Origin: Candidatus Kuenenia stuttgartensis
Lineage (GTDB): Bacteria > Planctomycetota > Planctomycetia > Planctomycetales > Planctomycetaceae
Reading direction: 5' to 3'
DNA length: 36,483 bases
Assembly: GCA_945861465.1 (NCBI GenBank)
Contig: CAMAVB010000051.1
Coordinates: 1 to 36,483, forward strand
Part shown: piece after piece, positions 17,633-29,718 of the stretch
Layout of the letters: every line of letters begins with the position of its first letter
Position numbering within the stretch: position 1 is the first letter of the stretch
Program-made: the position numbers and the translations under genes
The notes under the pieces: model-generated
Databases searched by the model: none
Seen by the model: only the letters and a program-made list of their open reading frames with translations
Told to the model about the DNA's origin: nothing

Positions 17633-18193
17633 TCGCGCCTGTGGCGTATACTTCGTAGTCCCGCCCTGCGGTGTTGATTAAACTCCGAGCGGTCAGAGTT
17701 AAGGTTTTGTGAGCGGCTCGCGGCTCACCCAACAACAGGTCCCTCAGTCCTGGCCGCGCGGAGTAGAGACACGCCCTGCCAAATGCCGAACCGCCAGTGT
17801 GCACAGTCGGCTCCGGCAGTGTCTGCCGATGTACGGCCACGCAGACAGCTTTATCGACCAAAGATTCCGTGTCAGGAAGGCTGCGACGAGATTGACGATC
17901 GCGAAGTGCTGGCACTTGAGCCAAATTGTGTGTCTGGAAATATCAAAATCCTGTCCCGCCGACACAATCTGATACCTGAATGGCGCGGTTGCAAGAGAAC
18001 GCCGGTCGATAGGAATTACAACCCCCGATCGAGCACTAACCACACTGTGTGGGCTCAGGGATTTTCGTCGCATCATTCGCCGACAGCAGTGACTCCGGTG
18101 AGTTTTGATGGCAGATAAATCGGGTCTTGACTGTTTTCATTCGGGAGGAATGAAGGCTGGCAGGAACTCACGGAAGAGAAAGAAGAAGAAGCA
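17633..18193. other. 561-bp gene-free region upstream of the porin
   Basis: No credible gene is present. A palindrome lies at 17709-17728 (GTGAGCGGCTCGCGGCTCAC). The last 70 bp are purine-rich (AGAGAAAGAAGAAGAAGC) just before the porin ATG and probably act in ribosome binding. The porin promoter should lie here but no confident -35/-10 pair was seen. Confidence 0.5.
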
Positions 18194-19603
18194 ATGATAA
18201 GGCGATCATGGAAGTCGTTCCTCACTGGTATGGCACTTGTTGGTGGGATGACGGCGGCAACCGCCGTGTACGCCGCTGACGGTTGCGGTACGTCTGTCGG
18301 CTGCGGTGCGTCCGCTGGTCCTGACTGTAAACAATGTGAACAGATATTTGCGGACGCCGGCTCGAAGCTCACTGACCAACTGGCAGGCATGAGTTGCTGC
18401 GACGCCGGAAGTTGCTGTGCTCCGGGCTCGGTTTGCGATTCCGGCTGTACGAACACCTGCGGCGATGCTCTGGCAGCTTCCTGCGGCGAAGGCTGTGGTG
18501 ACGGCTGTGGTGAAGTTGCCGACGGCTGCGGCCTGTTCGGTGATTGCGGGCACGGAATCACGCTTGGTGGCTGGACCCAATTTGGCTACCAGGACGGACC
18601 AGACGGTGCCTTCACGGGCAACGGGGCGTTCAACGACGTCAACTTTGGCCCTGGTGCAGGCTACGGAAATGCCAAAGAGTGGAACAACGTCAACCTGAAT
18701 CAGCAGGCACTCTACATCAACAAGACGGCCGATGGCAGCAATGGTCTGGGCTTTGGTTTTCGCGCTGAATTAATGTACGGCGTGGACGGCAATGAAGCTC
18801 AGTCGTTCGGAAACAACGCCGGGCGATGGGACTACCTCAACGGCTTCGACCACGGGATCTATGAATGGGCACTGCCACAGTTGTATGCAGAAGCCGCCCT
18901 CGGAGACCTGTCGGTCAAGATCGGTCACTTCTATACACCGGTTGGTTATGAAGTGATCCCGTCCGGTGGCAACTTCTTCCTGAGCCGCCAGCTGACGTTC
19001 TACAACAGTGAACCGTTTACGCACACTGGTGCCCTCGGTACCTACAAAGCTGGCGACAACCTGCAGGTTCTCGGCGGCTGGGCTGCAGGCATGGATACGG
19101 GGTTTGATCGTCTGAACGAGGGCAGCGTCTTCGTAGGCGGCTTCATCTACAACGTATCCGAATCGACGGCTTTGACTTACATGACCTGTACCGGAAACAT
19201 GGGCGCACGTGGTGACGGATCGATCAACAGCATCTTCCTGACGCAAACCTGGTCGGAAAAGATTTCATCCGTGCATCAGTTGGATGTGTTGGGATCCAAT
19301 CTGGGCTCTGACTTTGCCACGACCGGGACTGCGGACAACTCGACGGGGCAGATCAATTACCTGTTTTATACCATCAACGACAAGTTGAAAGCCGGTATTC
19401 GACAGGAATGGTTCAAAGCCGACGGGACGTCTTACAACACCTTGACCTACGGCGTGAATATCAAGCCGATGGAAAACCTGACGATTCGTCCGGAATACCG
19501 CCAGATGTGGGCTCCAGGAGCTCAGAATTCGGCAGCAGCTCCCGGCCATGACGATCTGTTTAACTCGAACGTCTTCGGTATCGACGCGATCATCACCTAC
19601 TGA
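18194..19603 (+). CDS. Cys-rich beta-barrel porin (BBP2/OmpL-like)
   Basis: This is a predicted outer-membrane porin of 469 residues. A Sec signal peptide (about 1-28, ending VYA-A) precedes an unusual domain at 31 to about 117 that holds 16 cysteines, many in Cys-Cys, Gly-Cys and Cys-Gly patterns. The rest is a beta-barrel of the BBP2 type (PF07642): ITLGGWTQFGY opens it, KIGHFYTPVGYE and LSRQLTFYNSEPFTHTGALG are diagnostic stretches, and the chain ends on an aromatic residue (Tyr), as outer-membrane proteins do. The Cys-rich head could be disulfide crosslinked in the planctomycete cell wall; that part is inference. It stands alone and ends at a strong terminator. Confidence 0.85.
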   Translation: MIRRSWKSFLTGMALVGGMTAATAVYAADGCGTSVGCGASAGPDCKQCEQIFADAGSKLTDQLAGMSCCDAGSCCAPGSVCDSGCTNTCGDALAASCGEGCGDGCGEVADGCGLFGDCGHGITLGGWTQFGYQDGPDGAFTGNGAFNDVNFGPGAGYGNAKEWNNVNLNQQALYINKTADGSNGLGFGFRAELMYGVDGNEAQSFGNNAGRWDYLNGFDHGIYEWALPQLYAEAALGDLSVKIGHFYTPVGYEVIPSGGNFFLSRQLTFYNSEPFTHTGALGTYKAGDNLQVLGGWAAGMDTGFDRLNEGSVFVGGFIYNVSESTALTYMTCTGNMGARGDGSINSIFLTQTWSEKISSVHQLDVLGSNLGSDFATTGTADNSTGQINYLFYTINDKLKAGIRQEWFKADGTSYNTLTYGVNIKPMENLTIRPEYRQMWAPGAQNSAAAPGHDDLFNSNVFGIDAIITY

Positions 19604-19654
19604 TCTCAGCAGGCTGTTCGCAAGTTGCACCAATCGCCCATTTAGAAACCCTGA

Positions 19655-19690
19655 CCGCAGCGGAACGCAAACGTTCCGCTGCGGTTTTTT
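19655..19690 (+). terminator. Rho-independent terminator of the porin gene
   Basis: CCGCAGCGGAACG, a CAAA loop, then CGTTCCGCTGCGG form a perfect 13-bp GC-rich stem followed directly by six T residues. It lies 52 bp after the porin stop. Confidence 0.9.
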
Positions 19691-19758
19691 CGTTTTGGTT
19701 CACCGACAAATGAAATGCGCCGTGGTGAATTGTGTTCAACTCAATTGCAGGCGGGTGG

Positions 19759-19830
19759 GGACTGAGACAGAAATAAGTGGGGCACGATGCCATCGTGCCG
19801 AGCACGTTAAAAACGTGCTCCACGTCCGGC
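19759..19830 (+). repeat. 102-bp palindromic element (family 1), copy C, truncated
   Basis: The left end GGACTGAGACAGAAATAAG and both internal hairpins are intact, but the sequence departs from the family after CACGTCCGG. The right terminus, including the AGAAATAA inverted end, is missing. It is a relic between the porin terminator and the ABM gene. Confidence 0.8.
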
Positions 19831-19875
19831 CCTCGTTCGTCCGCGTAAGCACCTCAACCTGCGGGAACAGTCATT

Positions 19876-20160
19876 TCAGTGCTTGTACACCTTGTGCTGA
19901 GGCCGACCGGAGAGGATTTGCTCCTTGCCCCAGTTTGTGACAGCTCGAAATGCATCGCTCCGGATAAATTCCTGGAATGCCGTTTCGTCTGACCACTCAC
20001 TGGTAATCAGGTAGGACGCATCGTCACTGACGTCTTTCCACAAGGTCGAGCTTGTATGGCCGGGAGCAGCCTTCAGTGCGTCGATGACTCCGGCAAACTT
20101 TTCTTCAAAGTCTGACTGTTTGCCGGGAATCACGTGATAATTCATGCCAACTGTGATCAT
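19876..20160 (-). CDS. Antibiotic biosynthesis monooxygenase (ABM) domain protein
   Basis: This is a 94-residue single-domain protein with a dimeric ferredoxin-like fold (PF03992). The MITVGMNYHVIPGKQSDFEE opening strand-helix, then HTSSTLWKDVSDDASYLITSEW, and FIRSDAFRAVTNWGKEQ follow the typical order. Members act as cofactor-free monooxygenases, heme-degrading enzymes or small stress proteins, so the reaction cannot be assigned. The ATG at 20160 has a weak GGA upstream. It is a single gene between repeats. Confidence 0.8.
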   Translation of the reverse strand: MITVGMNYHVIPGKQSDFEEKFAGVIDALKAAPGHTSSTLWKDVSDDASYLITSEWSDETAFQEFIRSDAFRAVTNWGKEQILSGRPQHKVYKH

Positions 20161-20328
20161 TCAACTGTTCCAAGTCTGTAGTTTAATTGTCTAAGGTTCC
20201 GCGCCATCTGGCGATTGGTGCCGGACCCTTTTTCCAAGCCATCATGTATCAAAATGCCTGCCATGACGGGGACCCCGAGCACGGCTCGCTGGTCACATCC
20301 TGCCGTAACAGGTTGTCGAAAACGCACG

Positions 20329-20586
20329 TTAGGACCGCTCGAGAAATAACTGTCTCTTTTTATACCCCTCACCCTGCCCTCTCCCCTTCCAGGGGAGAGG
20401 AGCAACGCCGTTAAGAATTTGATCGCGTCAGATCCAGCGAATAACCCCCTCATCCGGCCTTCGGCCACCTTCTCCCCCTTACCAGGGGGAGAAGGGACTT
20501 CGAGAAACCCTGTGAAAACACGACGATAAATCCTTAACGGCGTTGGGAGAGGAGGATGCGGTCAATTATTTCTCGAACGGTCCTTA
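20329..20586. mobile_element. Family 2 MITE-like element, copy 1 (interrupted)
   Basis: The ends are GGACCGCTCGAGAAATAACT at the left and, inverted, GGACCGTTCGAGAAATAATT at the right, flanked by TTA on both sides. The interior contains a CCCTCTCCCC/GGGGAGAGG hairpin. It is split by a nested element at 20403-20545. An uninterrupted copy lies at 26938-27043. No transposase is encoded, so mobility would have to be in trans. Confidence 0.85.
20403..20545. mobile_element. Nested 143-bp MITE-like element with 9-bp target duplication
   Basis: Perfect 13-bp inverted ends CAACGCCGTTAAG / CTTAACGGCGTTG bound the insert. GGAGAGGAG occurs directly before it (20394-20402) and directly after it (20546-20554). 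The uninterrupted family 2 copy at 26938 carries GGAGAGGAG only once at the same point, so this is an insertion with a 9-bp duplication. The interior has a CTTCTCCCCC/GGGGGAGAAG hairpin and no coding content. Confidence 0.9.
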
Positions 20587-20715
20587 GTGTTCTGTCAAAG
20601 CAACGAAGTGGGGTTGAGTGCGAGCCGACGGAGCGGCTCGCCTACGTAGGTTCTCCGCTCCGTCGACGAAATTGGATCTTCCTCCAACCCCAAAACCAAG
20701 CATTGGCAGAGCACT
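20586..20715. repeat. 130-bp inverted-end element abutting the Pro/Gly-rich gene
   Basis: The ends AGTGTTCTGTCAAAG and, inverted, AGTGCTCTGCCAATG are followed by a second matching block, GTGGGGTT at the left and AACCCC at the right. The interior carries GAGCCGACGGAGCGGCTCG-type arms. Its right end contributes two bases to the minus-strand TAG stop of the adjacent gene (20716-20714). Confidence 0.7.
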
Positions 20716-21460
20716 AGTTCGGTGTCGCCGGAGTTTCTGATTTTTCGTCTTCCTTGGCAGGCTCGGTTGTCGGATCTGGCTCAGTTGGTGCGGCATCCGT
20801 TGGTGCGGCATCCGTTGGTGCGGCATCGGCTTCGCCTTCCGTTTTTGGAGCATCTGCCGGAGCGGGATTCGTCGTCTCATCGTCCATCGGAGGACGAAGG
20901 CCGCCACCACCGCCAACTGGAGGTCCGCCACCTGGAGGTCCGCCACCTGGAGGTCCGCCGCCTGGACGTCCACCACCAGGAGGTCCGCCCATTCCCATTC
21001 CTCCCGGCCCGCCCGGAGGCATTGCGGGCGAAGCATTGGGATCGACCGGAGGAGCAACATATTCACCATCGATCGAAGTGGAAAAGCTCAAGGCGGTTGG
21101 GGGACTAGCCTGATCTGCCCAGACGAAGAGTTCCGGGGATTTCTGCCCCATCAATGGGCGCAGCAGGCTGTACCAATAGTAGTGATGCACGTTTTCATCT
21201 TGACCAGGCTTGACATCGGATTTCGATGGGAACGCAGCAACCATTCCCTGCACTTCCGCGAGTGGCACGTTCTTAAACTGGTTGTTCTCCGACACGTTCA
21301 CGTTGTTAAACGCACGTAAAGTCAGAAACTGTCCGAGTCCAGCACGAAGTTCAATCCCGCTGACGACGAGCACGACGGCCAGGACAACGAGTGAAACACA
21401 CGTACGGGTCCCTGAGACTTTAGGGCCAGTGGGTGCCTTTGCAGGCGGAGTTTGGGCCAT
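20714..21460 (-). CDS. Pro/Gly-rich single-pass membrane protein
   Basis: This 248-residue protein has no recognised family. One hydrophobic segment (CVSLVVLAVVLVVSGIEL, about residues 21-38) anchors it. A folded-looking region to about 130 contains YYWYSLLRPLM. The C-terminal half is low complexity: repeats of PPGGG, then TDAAP three times (a 15-bp tandem repeat near 20786-20825), ending in an acidic Glu/Pro tail. ATG at 21460 is chosen because GGAG lies 7 nt upstream; ATG at 21466 is too close to it. The gene is divergent from the DUF4175 gene across 301 bp. The stop codon overlaps a palindromic element. Confidence 0.65.
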   Translation of the reverse strand: MAQTPPAKAPTGPKVSGTRTCVSLVVLAVVLVVSGIELRAGLGQFLTLRAFNNVNVSENNQFKNVPLAEVQGMVAAFPSKSDVKPGQDENVHHYYWYSLLRPLMGQKSPELFVWADQASPPTALSFSTSIDGEYVAPPVDPNASPAMPPGGPGGMGMGGPPGGGRPGGGPPGGGPPGGGPPVGGGGGLRPPMDDETTNPAPADAPKTEGEADAAPTDAAPTDAAPTEPDPTTEPAKEDEKSETPATPN

Positions 21461-21761
21461 GAACATTCTCCATTCAGAAATAATGAATTCACAACAACCG
21501 TGGCCGGAAACAAGATCGATCCACGGGATCTCAAGGATCGCGCCATAAAATACGCTGAATCGCCACCGTTGTCACCTGATCAACGGATCAGTCTTGCAGA
21601 ATCTTTCAGCATTTCGGGTATGCCGTGGCGTGCCGGGCGAAATCCAGGCGTTGCGTATCGCCATTCCGGCACAAACTTAAGATCCCCGGCTTGCAAATAC
21701 GCTGGACTTACAGCGACAATCAGGTTGAACACGCCTGCCTGTCGTTATGCGGAGTTGATCG
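21461..21761. other. Divergent intergenic region
   Basis: This 301-bp stretch separates the minus-strand Pro/Gly-rich gene from the plus-strand DUF4175 gene and must hold both promoters. I see no repeat, hairpin or small gene in it apart from ribosome-binding sites at each edge (GGAG at 21751-21754 for the plus-strand gene). Confidence 0.5.
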
Positions 21762-25498
<3,737 letters not shown>

Positions 25499-25502
<4 letters not shown>

Positions 25503-26398
25503 TGACCGCGACAGCCGACTTGATGAATCCCAGCGTTGTGATGGCCATTCGTTCGCTTGAAATGCGCGCGAAGCTGGTTGTGGATGGATTCCGAACTGGT
25601 TTGAACAAAAGCCCTCGGCACGGATTTTCGGTGGAGTTTTCTGAATACCGTCCATACACTCAGGGCGACGATCCCAGATTTCTGGACTGGAAGCTCTACG
25701 CACGAACGGATCGCGTTTACATTCGCCTGTTTGAAGACGAAACCAATCTGCGATGCTATATCGCCCTCGACATCAGCCGTTCGATGTCTTTCAGCTCAGG
25801 CGCGTATTCGAAACACGACTATGCACGCACGATGGCGGCATCGCTCGCATGGCTCCTCAATCGCCAGGGCGACGCCGTCGGACTGACATTGTTCGATGAA
25901 CATGTGCAGTCTGTTGTTCCGGCACGTTATCGTCCGGGACAATTGCGCAGGCTGTTTATCACTCTGGAGCAACCACCGACCGGGACAGATACGCAGCCCG
26001 CGATCGCGATGGAAGATCTGGCCCAGCGACTTCGCAAACGAGGCCTTGTCGTCCTGATCTCAGATATGCTGGCTCCCATCGATCAGATCACAGATGGCCT
26101 GCAGTTATTGAGGGGATGTCTTCACGATCTGGTCGTATTTCAGGTGCTGGATCCTGCGGAAAAACTACTGTCGTTTGACGGGCCAAGGTTGTTTGAAGAT
26201 CTGGAGAGCGGCCAGAAGATTTACAGCGACCCGGAGACCGTGCGATCGTCGTACCTTCAGAAATTGTCCGCGCACAATCAAGCAGTGCAGCACGCATGTG
26301 AATCCGTTGGAGCCGCATTTCGTCAGGTTACGACTGATGAACCGCTCGAACTGGCCCTTGCAGAATTCCTGCAGGCTCGTCGCCAACGTCGTTCCTAG
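25499..26398 (+). CDS. DUF58 (vWA-like) protein
   Basis: This 299-residue cytoplasmic protein of the DUF58 family (PF01882) has a von Willebrand A-like fold. FSEYRPYTQGDDPRFLDWKL is the family signature near residues 42-61. DISRSMS starting at Asp91 is a complete DxSxS metal-ion-dependent adhesion motif, and LVVLISDML gives a later strand and Asp. DUF58 proteins accompany MoxR AAA+ ATPases, but no MoxR gene is in the window. Its start overlaps the stop of the DUF4175 gene. Nothing follows it in the operon; 681 bp of repeats come next. Confidence 0.9.
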
Positions 26399-26633
26399 CC
26401 GGGCGTGGCCCTGCAGGGCTCGTCAATGGTGCTGATCGGGGAAATTCTGCGGGACTCTGCGGGGGGACTTTTCACCGGGACAAGGAAATTCATAAAACGG
26501 GCGTTTGGCACTTTGCGAAACCGGTAGAAACGTTTAAAAATCCGACTCTGAAGCGGAAAGTCAGCCGGTTTCATGAGTAAAAATTGTCAACGATCCGCCG
26601 CCGGGCTAGGATTCATCGTCGGGCCTTAACATC

Positions 26634-26698
26634 ATGGGCGAAAAGATGTTGGGCAAAAATGGCGGCTATTTTTCTGCCCATACATTTTTCTGCCCCGA
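26634..26698. repeat. GGGCAGAAAAAT-type dispersed repeat
   Basis: GGGCGAAAAGATGTTGGGCA and ATTTTTCTGCCCATACATTT pair partly, followed by TTCTGCCCC. It lies in the 681-bp gene-free gap 26399-27079, whose other contents are the two elements listed next. The first 230 bp of the gap show nothing else recognisable. Confidence 0.55.
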
Positions 26699-26795
26699 AC
26701 GTCCTCGCTCCTAAAACGTCGTATTGACGGTGTCGTACGCGCGAATTTCTCAGCTTAGCTTTGCAGCGGGCTGTTAAAAATTGTATTGTTTTATG

Positions 26796-26940
26796 TAACC
26801 GTTCACGACATTTCGAGAATGTCAGTTTCAACCACAGATGGACGCGGATGAACACAGATTGATTGTTGATGTCTATCTGTGTGAATTGGTGTTTACCTGT
26901 GGTTGTTTGCGCAGGTTTCGTTCTGATGCGTGAACGGTTA
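26796..26940. mobile_element. 145-bp element with 12-bp inverted ends
   Basis: TAACCGTTCACG at 26796-26807 is perfectly inverted as CGTGAACGGTTA at 26929-26940. Inside, ACCACAGATGGACGCGGATG and CTGTGTGAATTGGTGTTTAC with CCTGTGGT form a second, looser inverted pair. It shares its last TTA with the start of the family 2 element that follows. Confidence 0.75.
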
Positions 26941-27043
26941 GGACCGCTCGAGAAATAACTGTCTCTTTTTATACCCCTCACCCTGCCCTCTCCCCTTCCA
27001 GGGGAGAGGAGGATGCGGTCAATTATTTCTCGAACGGTCCTTA
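26938..27043. mobile_element. Family 2 MITE-like element, copy 2 (uninterrupted)
   Basis: This 106-bp copy matches 20329-20586 outside the nested insert, with TTA-GGACCGCTCGAGAAATAA at the left and the inverted GGACCGTTCGAGAAATAA-TTA end at the right. It provides the empty-site sequence for the nested insertion. It lies 36 bp before the hydrolase gene and could influence that promoter. Confidence 0.85.
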
Positions 27044-27079
27044 CTGTTTTATTTTAGCGTCGGTCCGTGGTAACCCGAC

Positions 27080-28183
27080 GTGTCTCAATCCGCGATTCGG
27101 ACTTATTTCATGGACGGCGTTCAGGGACAAACAATTCCGGAATACGATCTGACCGGCTCTCCGCAGGCGTGGCTCGATTCGCATCCGTTTTCAATCCCTG
27201 GTGACACATTGCCAGGCGTTCCGCAATTTCGACCTGCGCGCGGATTATCCAGTCCTCATGCACAGACGGCGTGGGCGACGTTTTTTCCCGGTCTTCTGCC
27301 GCTGACAGAGACCACCGAGCGGCGGCTGCGGCTGGATGACGGCGATCTGGTTGTCATGCACGACGATTTCCCTCAGGATTGGCGGCAGGGCGATCATGTG
27401 GTCCTGATGCTGCATGGTTTGTGCGGATCTCATCGCAGTGGCTACATGGTACGTCTGGCAGCGCGCCTGCAGCAACGCGGCGTGCGGTCGTTTCGAATGG
27501 ATCATCGCGGCTGCGGGGCTGGCACCAGTCTCGCCAGACACCCGTATCACGCCGGACGTGTGGAAGACCTTGCGGCAGCCGTTCACATGATCGAACGACT
27601 GTGTCCCGGATCTCCGATTTCTCTCGCCGGTTTTTCCCTCAGTGGAAACCTGTTGCTGAGATACCTTGGTGAATTTGGTGCCGATCTGCCGCTGAGTCTG
27701 TTTCGTGCCGTGGCCGTGTGTCCGCCGATTGACCTGCACCACTGTTCATCCATGCTGAATGCGTCTCGCATGGGCCAGCGCTACGATTCGTATTTTGCCC
27801 GAAGGCTGGTACGGCAACTTTCGAATACACCACAATGGCGAGAAGACGTCCCTTTAGCCAACGTTCGCCGACCACCAAGTCGCTTATACGACTTCGATGA
27901 GCTTTACACGGCACCGGCGTCGGGGTTTGAATCAGCCGACCATTATTACGAGCGAGCATCAGCCAAGCCGGTGATCGGTCAGATTCGAGTCCACACAACG
28001 ATTCTTGCGTCGCAGGACGATCCTGTGGTGAGTACTCATGCGTTCCGAGGACTGCAACTGCCGCCCAATGTCACGCTGTGCCTGACACAGCATGGCGGAC
28101 ATCTGGGTTTCGTTGGTCGCAACGGGATTGACCCCGACCGCCGCTGGATGGACTGGCGCCTGCTTGAATGGCTGCTGGATTAA
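27080..28183 (+). CDS. YheT-type alpha/beta hydrolase
   Basis: This is a predicted cytoplasmic esterase-like hydrolase of 367 residues. SSPHAQTAWATFFPG resembles the family's PHxQT entrance motif. VLMLHGLCGSHRSGY is the oxyanion loop. GFSLSGN (184-190) carries the likely nucleophile Ser186, with Ser188 where relatives often have Gly. SQDDPVV supplies the acid and QHGGHLGF the catalytic His. The physiological substrate of YheT proteins is unsettled. GTG at 27080 gives the full N-terminus; ATG at 27110 is an alternative. Its 3' end overlaps the convergent gene by 4 bp. Confidence 0.85.
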   Translation: MSQSAIRTYFMDGVQGQTIPEYDLTGSPQAWLDSHPFSIPGDTLPGVPQFRPARGLSSPHAQTAWATFFPGLLPLTETTERRLRLDDGDLVVMHDDFPQDWRQGDHVVLMLHGLCGSHRSGYMVRLAARLQQRGVRSFRMDHRGCGAGTSLARHPYHAGRVEDLAAAVHMIERLCPGSPISLAGFSLSGNLLLRYLGEFGADLPLSLFRAVAVCPPIDLHHCSSMLNASRMGQRYDSYFARRLVRQLSNTPQWREDVPLANVRRPPSRLYDFDELYTAPASGFESADHYYERASAKPVIGQIRVHTTILASQDDPVVSTHAFRGLQLPPNVTLCLTQHGGHLGFVGRNGIDPDRRWMDWRLLEWLLD

Positions 28184-28923
28184 CGTTCAGCATCGAGCAA
28201 GCTTTCGATGTCAACTTGAGGCAACCTGAGTAAGGTGCGTGTGTGACAAATCTGCTTGGCAATCGTGCTACGAAACATACCGACATCGTTTGACAAACTA
28301 CCTAGATGTGCCGCCTTGGATTGCAAGTCGACGACCCACTGATACTCACTGGTTTCTGACGCAATTGCAGCCAGATTGTTCTTGGCTGTCACGACGTCAC
28401 CCGCCAATCCTGCGGCAATGCCTGCATGAAACCAGTGCCAGATATTGGGCGATTTCATGCCCGTCAAACAAGTGGCTGTCTCGTGCAAGGTCGGAAAACG
28501 AGAGCGCAACCTGAGGATTTCCGTTTTCGCACGTTCGGCGAGAGAATTGGCGACACCGTTGAATTGTTCTGGGGACTCAAATGAATGAAATTCTTCTATT
28601 CGGTCGCCATGATCGAATGAGAGATAGACATTTTCTGTCCACAACCAACATGCGCCAACGTTCAGATAGCTGCCATTTGACCAGCTACTTGGTTGGAATT
28701 CGATCACTCCGACCCACCATCCGCGGTCGTCAAGCCACGTTCGAGAGCGGCCTTTTTGGGTGCACCCGATTGGACAGAGTACCGACTTAGCAGCGGCCCT
28801 TATGAGTTGATTGTGGTCCAAAGCGTGCCGTTCTTCACTGCCTGACTCTGAGTTACACGCGCCATGTGTATTGGCCAGGAGTGGCACAAGACACAGGAGA
28901 CATGATGGTTTTTTCAATATCAC
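28180..28923 (-). CDS. Protein of unknown function, possibly DUF4304-like
   Basis: This 247-residue protein has no confident family. The central part has the feel of DUF4304 proteins: AAAKSVLCPIGCTQKGRSRT, then GWWVGVIEFQPSSWSNGSYL and a Trp-rich strand. The C-terminal half is helical. The GTG at 28923 gives a hydrophobic signal-like start (LLCLVPLLANTHGAC) ending in Cys; an internal TTG about 34 codons later would give a cytoplasmic protein that starts where the similarity starts. Which start is used cannot be decided. It overlaps the convergent hydrolase gene by 4 bp. Confidence 0.55.
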   Translation of the reverse strand: MILKKPSCLLCLVPLLANTHGACNSESGSEERHALDHNQLIRAAAKSVLCPIGCTQKGRSRTWLDDRGWWVGVIEFQPSSWSNGSYLNVGACWLWTENVYLSFDHGDRIEEFHSFESPEQFNGVANSLAERAKTEILRLRSRFPTLHETATCLTGMKSPNIWHWFHAGIAAGLAGDVVTAKNNLAAIASETSEYQWVVDLQSKAAHLGSLSNDVGMFRSTIAKQICHTRTLLRLPQVDIESLLDAER

Positions 28924-29028
28924 ACGGCGCGTTCAATATCAAATATTAGACGCGCCGCAGAGATCACGGTATCAACATGCCCGACGGGTGACAATTTGGC
29001 TCAACGACACATGATGTGCGCGGCACAC

Positions 29029-29718
29029 TCAAGTGGATGAAGCTGTAACAACCGACTGCTCTGCAATCACCAAAATCTCGGTTGCGACATCATCGATCGT
29101 TCGCAACGATCCGTCGTCGTTCAGGCCATGAACCGTGCGCCAGTCGAGGCGACTGTGGGCGAGTGCGAGATAGCAGCGGCGGACTTTTTCGAGGTACGGC
29201 AGGTCGGATTCCTGGAGATCTGCTTTCTGGTCAGTATAGTCCCGTGCAGCTTTGAGCGCGACCAGTTCGCGACTCATCTGTGACGACATGTCGATCAGGA
29301 TTGTGAGTTGCGGACGCGGCAGTGCGAACACTTCAAATTCAATTCGTTCGATCCATTGAATCAGGGCCGCACGCGCGGCGCCTTCGAGTTTGGCGGACTG
29401 ATGTGCCAGATTGGATCCGACGAAACGGTCCAGCACGACCACATCATGTTCCTCCATCATCTGCAGCAGCAGCGATCGCGATTCATATCGATCGCCCGCA
29501 TACAACACGGCAGCCAGTTGCGGATGCACGTCGCCCAGCGATCCGAAGCGACCGTTCAGGAAATCGCCAATCGCGGAACCGAACGCCGTGGCTTTGTACC
29601 TGGGAAATTGAAGCGAATCCGCTTTCAATCCCCGGTCGCGAAGTGATGCCACAAGTCGATTGGCCTGAGTCCCCTTTCCTGCTCCGTCAATTCCTTCAAT
29701 GGCAATCAGCGTGGCCAT
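29029..29718 (-). CDS. tmk: Thymidylate kinase
   Basis: This enzyme phosphorylates dTMP to dTDP in DNA precursor synthesis. The 229-residue protein begins MATLIAIEGIDGAGKGT, where residues 9-17 form the P-loop. VVLDRFVGSN is the DR-containing nucleoside-binding segment, and a lid-like region follows (ARDYTDQKADLQESDLPYLE). ATG at 29718 has AGGA about 8 nt upstream and puts the P-loop at the usual distance from the N-terminus; a longer reading to 29802 is not needed. The start lies 13 bp inside the end of mtaB, so the two are co-transcribed. Confidence 0.93.
   Translation of the reverse strand: MATLIAIEGIDGAGKGTQANRLVASLRDRGLKADSLQFPRYKATAFGSAIGDFLNGRFGSLGDVHPQLAAVLYAGDRYESRSLLLQMMEEHDVVVLDRFVGSNLAHQSAKLEGAARAALIQWIERIEFEVFALPRPQLTILIDMSSQMSRELVALKAARDYTDQKADLQESDLPYLEKVRRCYLALAHSRLDWRTVHGLNDDGSLRTIDDVATEILVIAEQSVVTASST

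Noticed and set aside
20722-21113. Two overlapping plus-strand frames over the Pro/Gly-rich gene
   Set aside because: Low-complexity GC-rich repeats leave all frames open. The minus-strand reading has a ribosome-binding site and a membrane segment.
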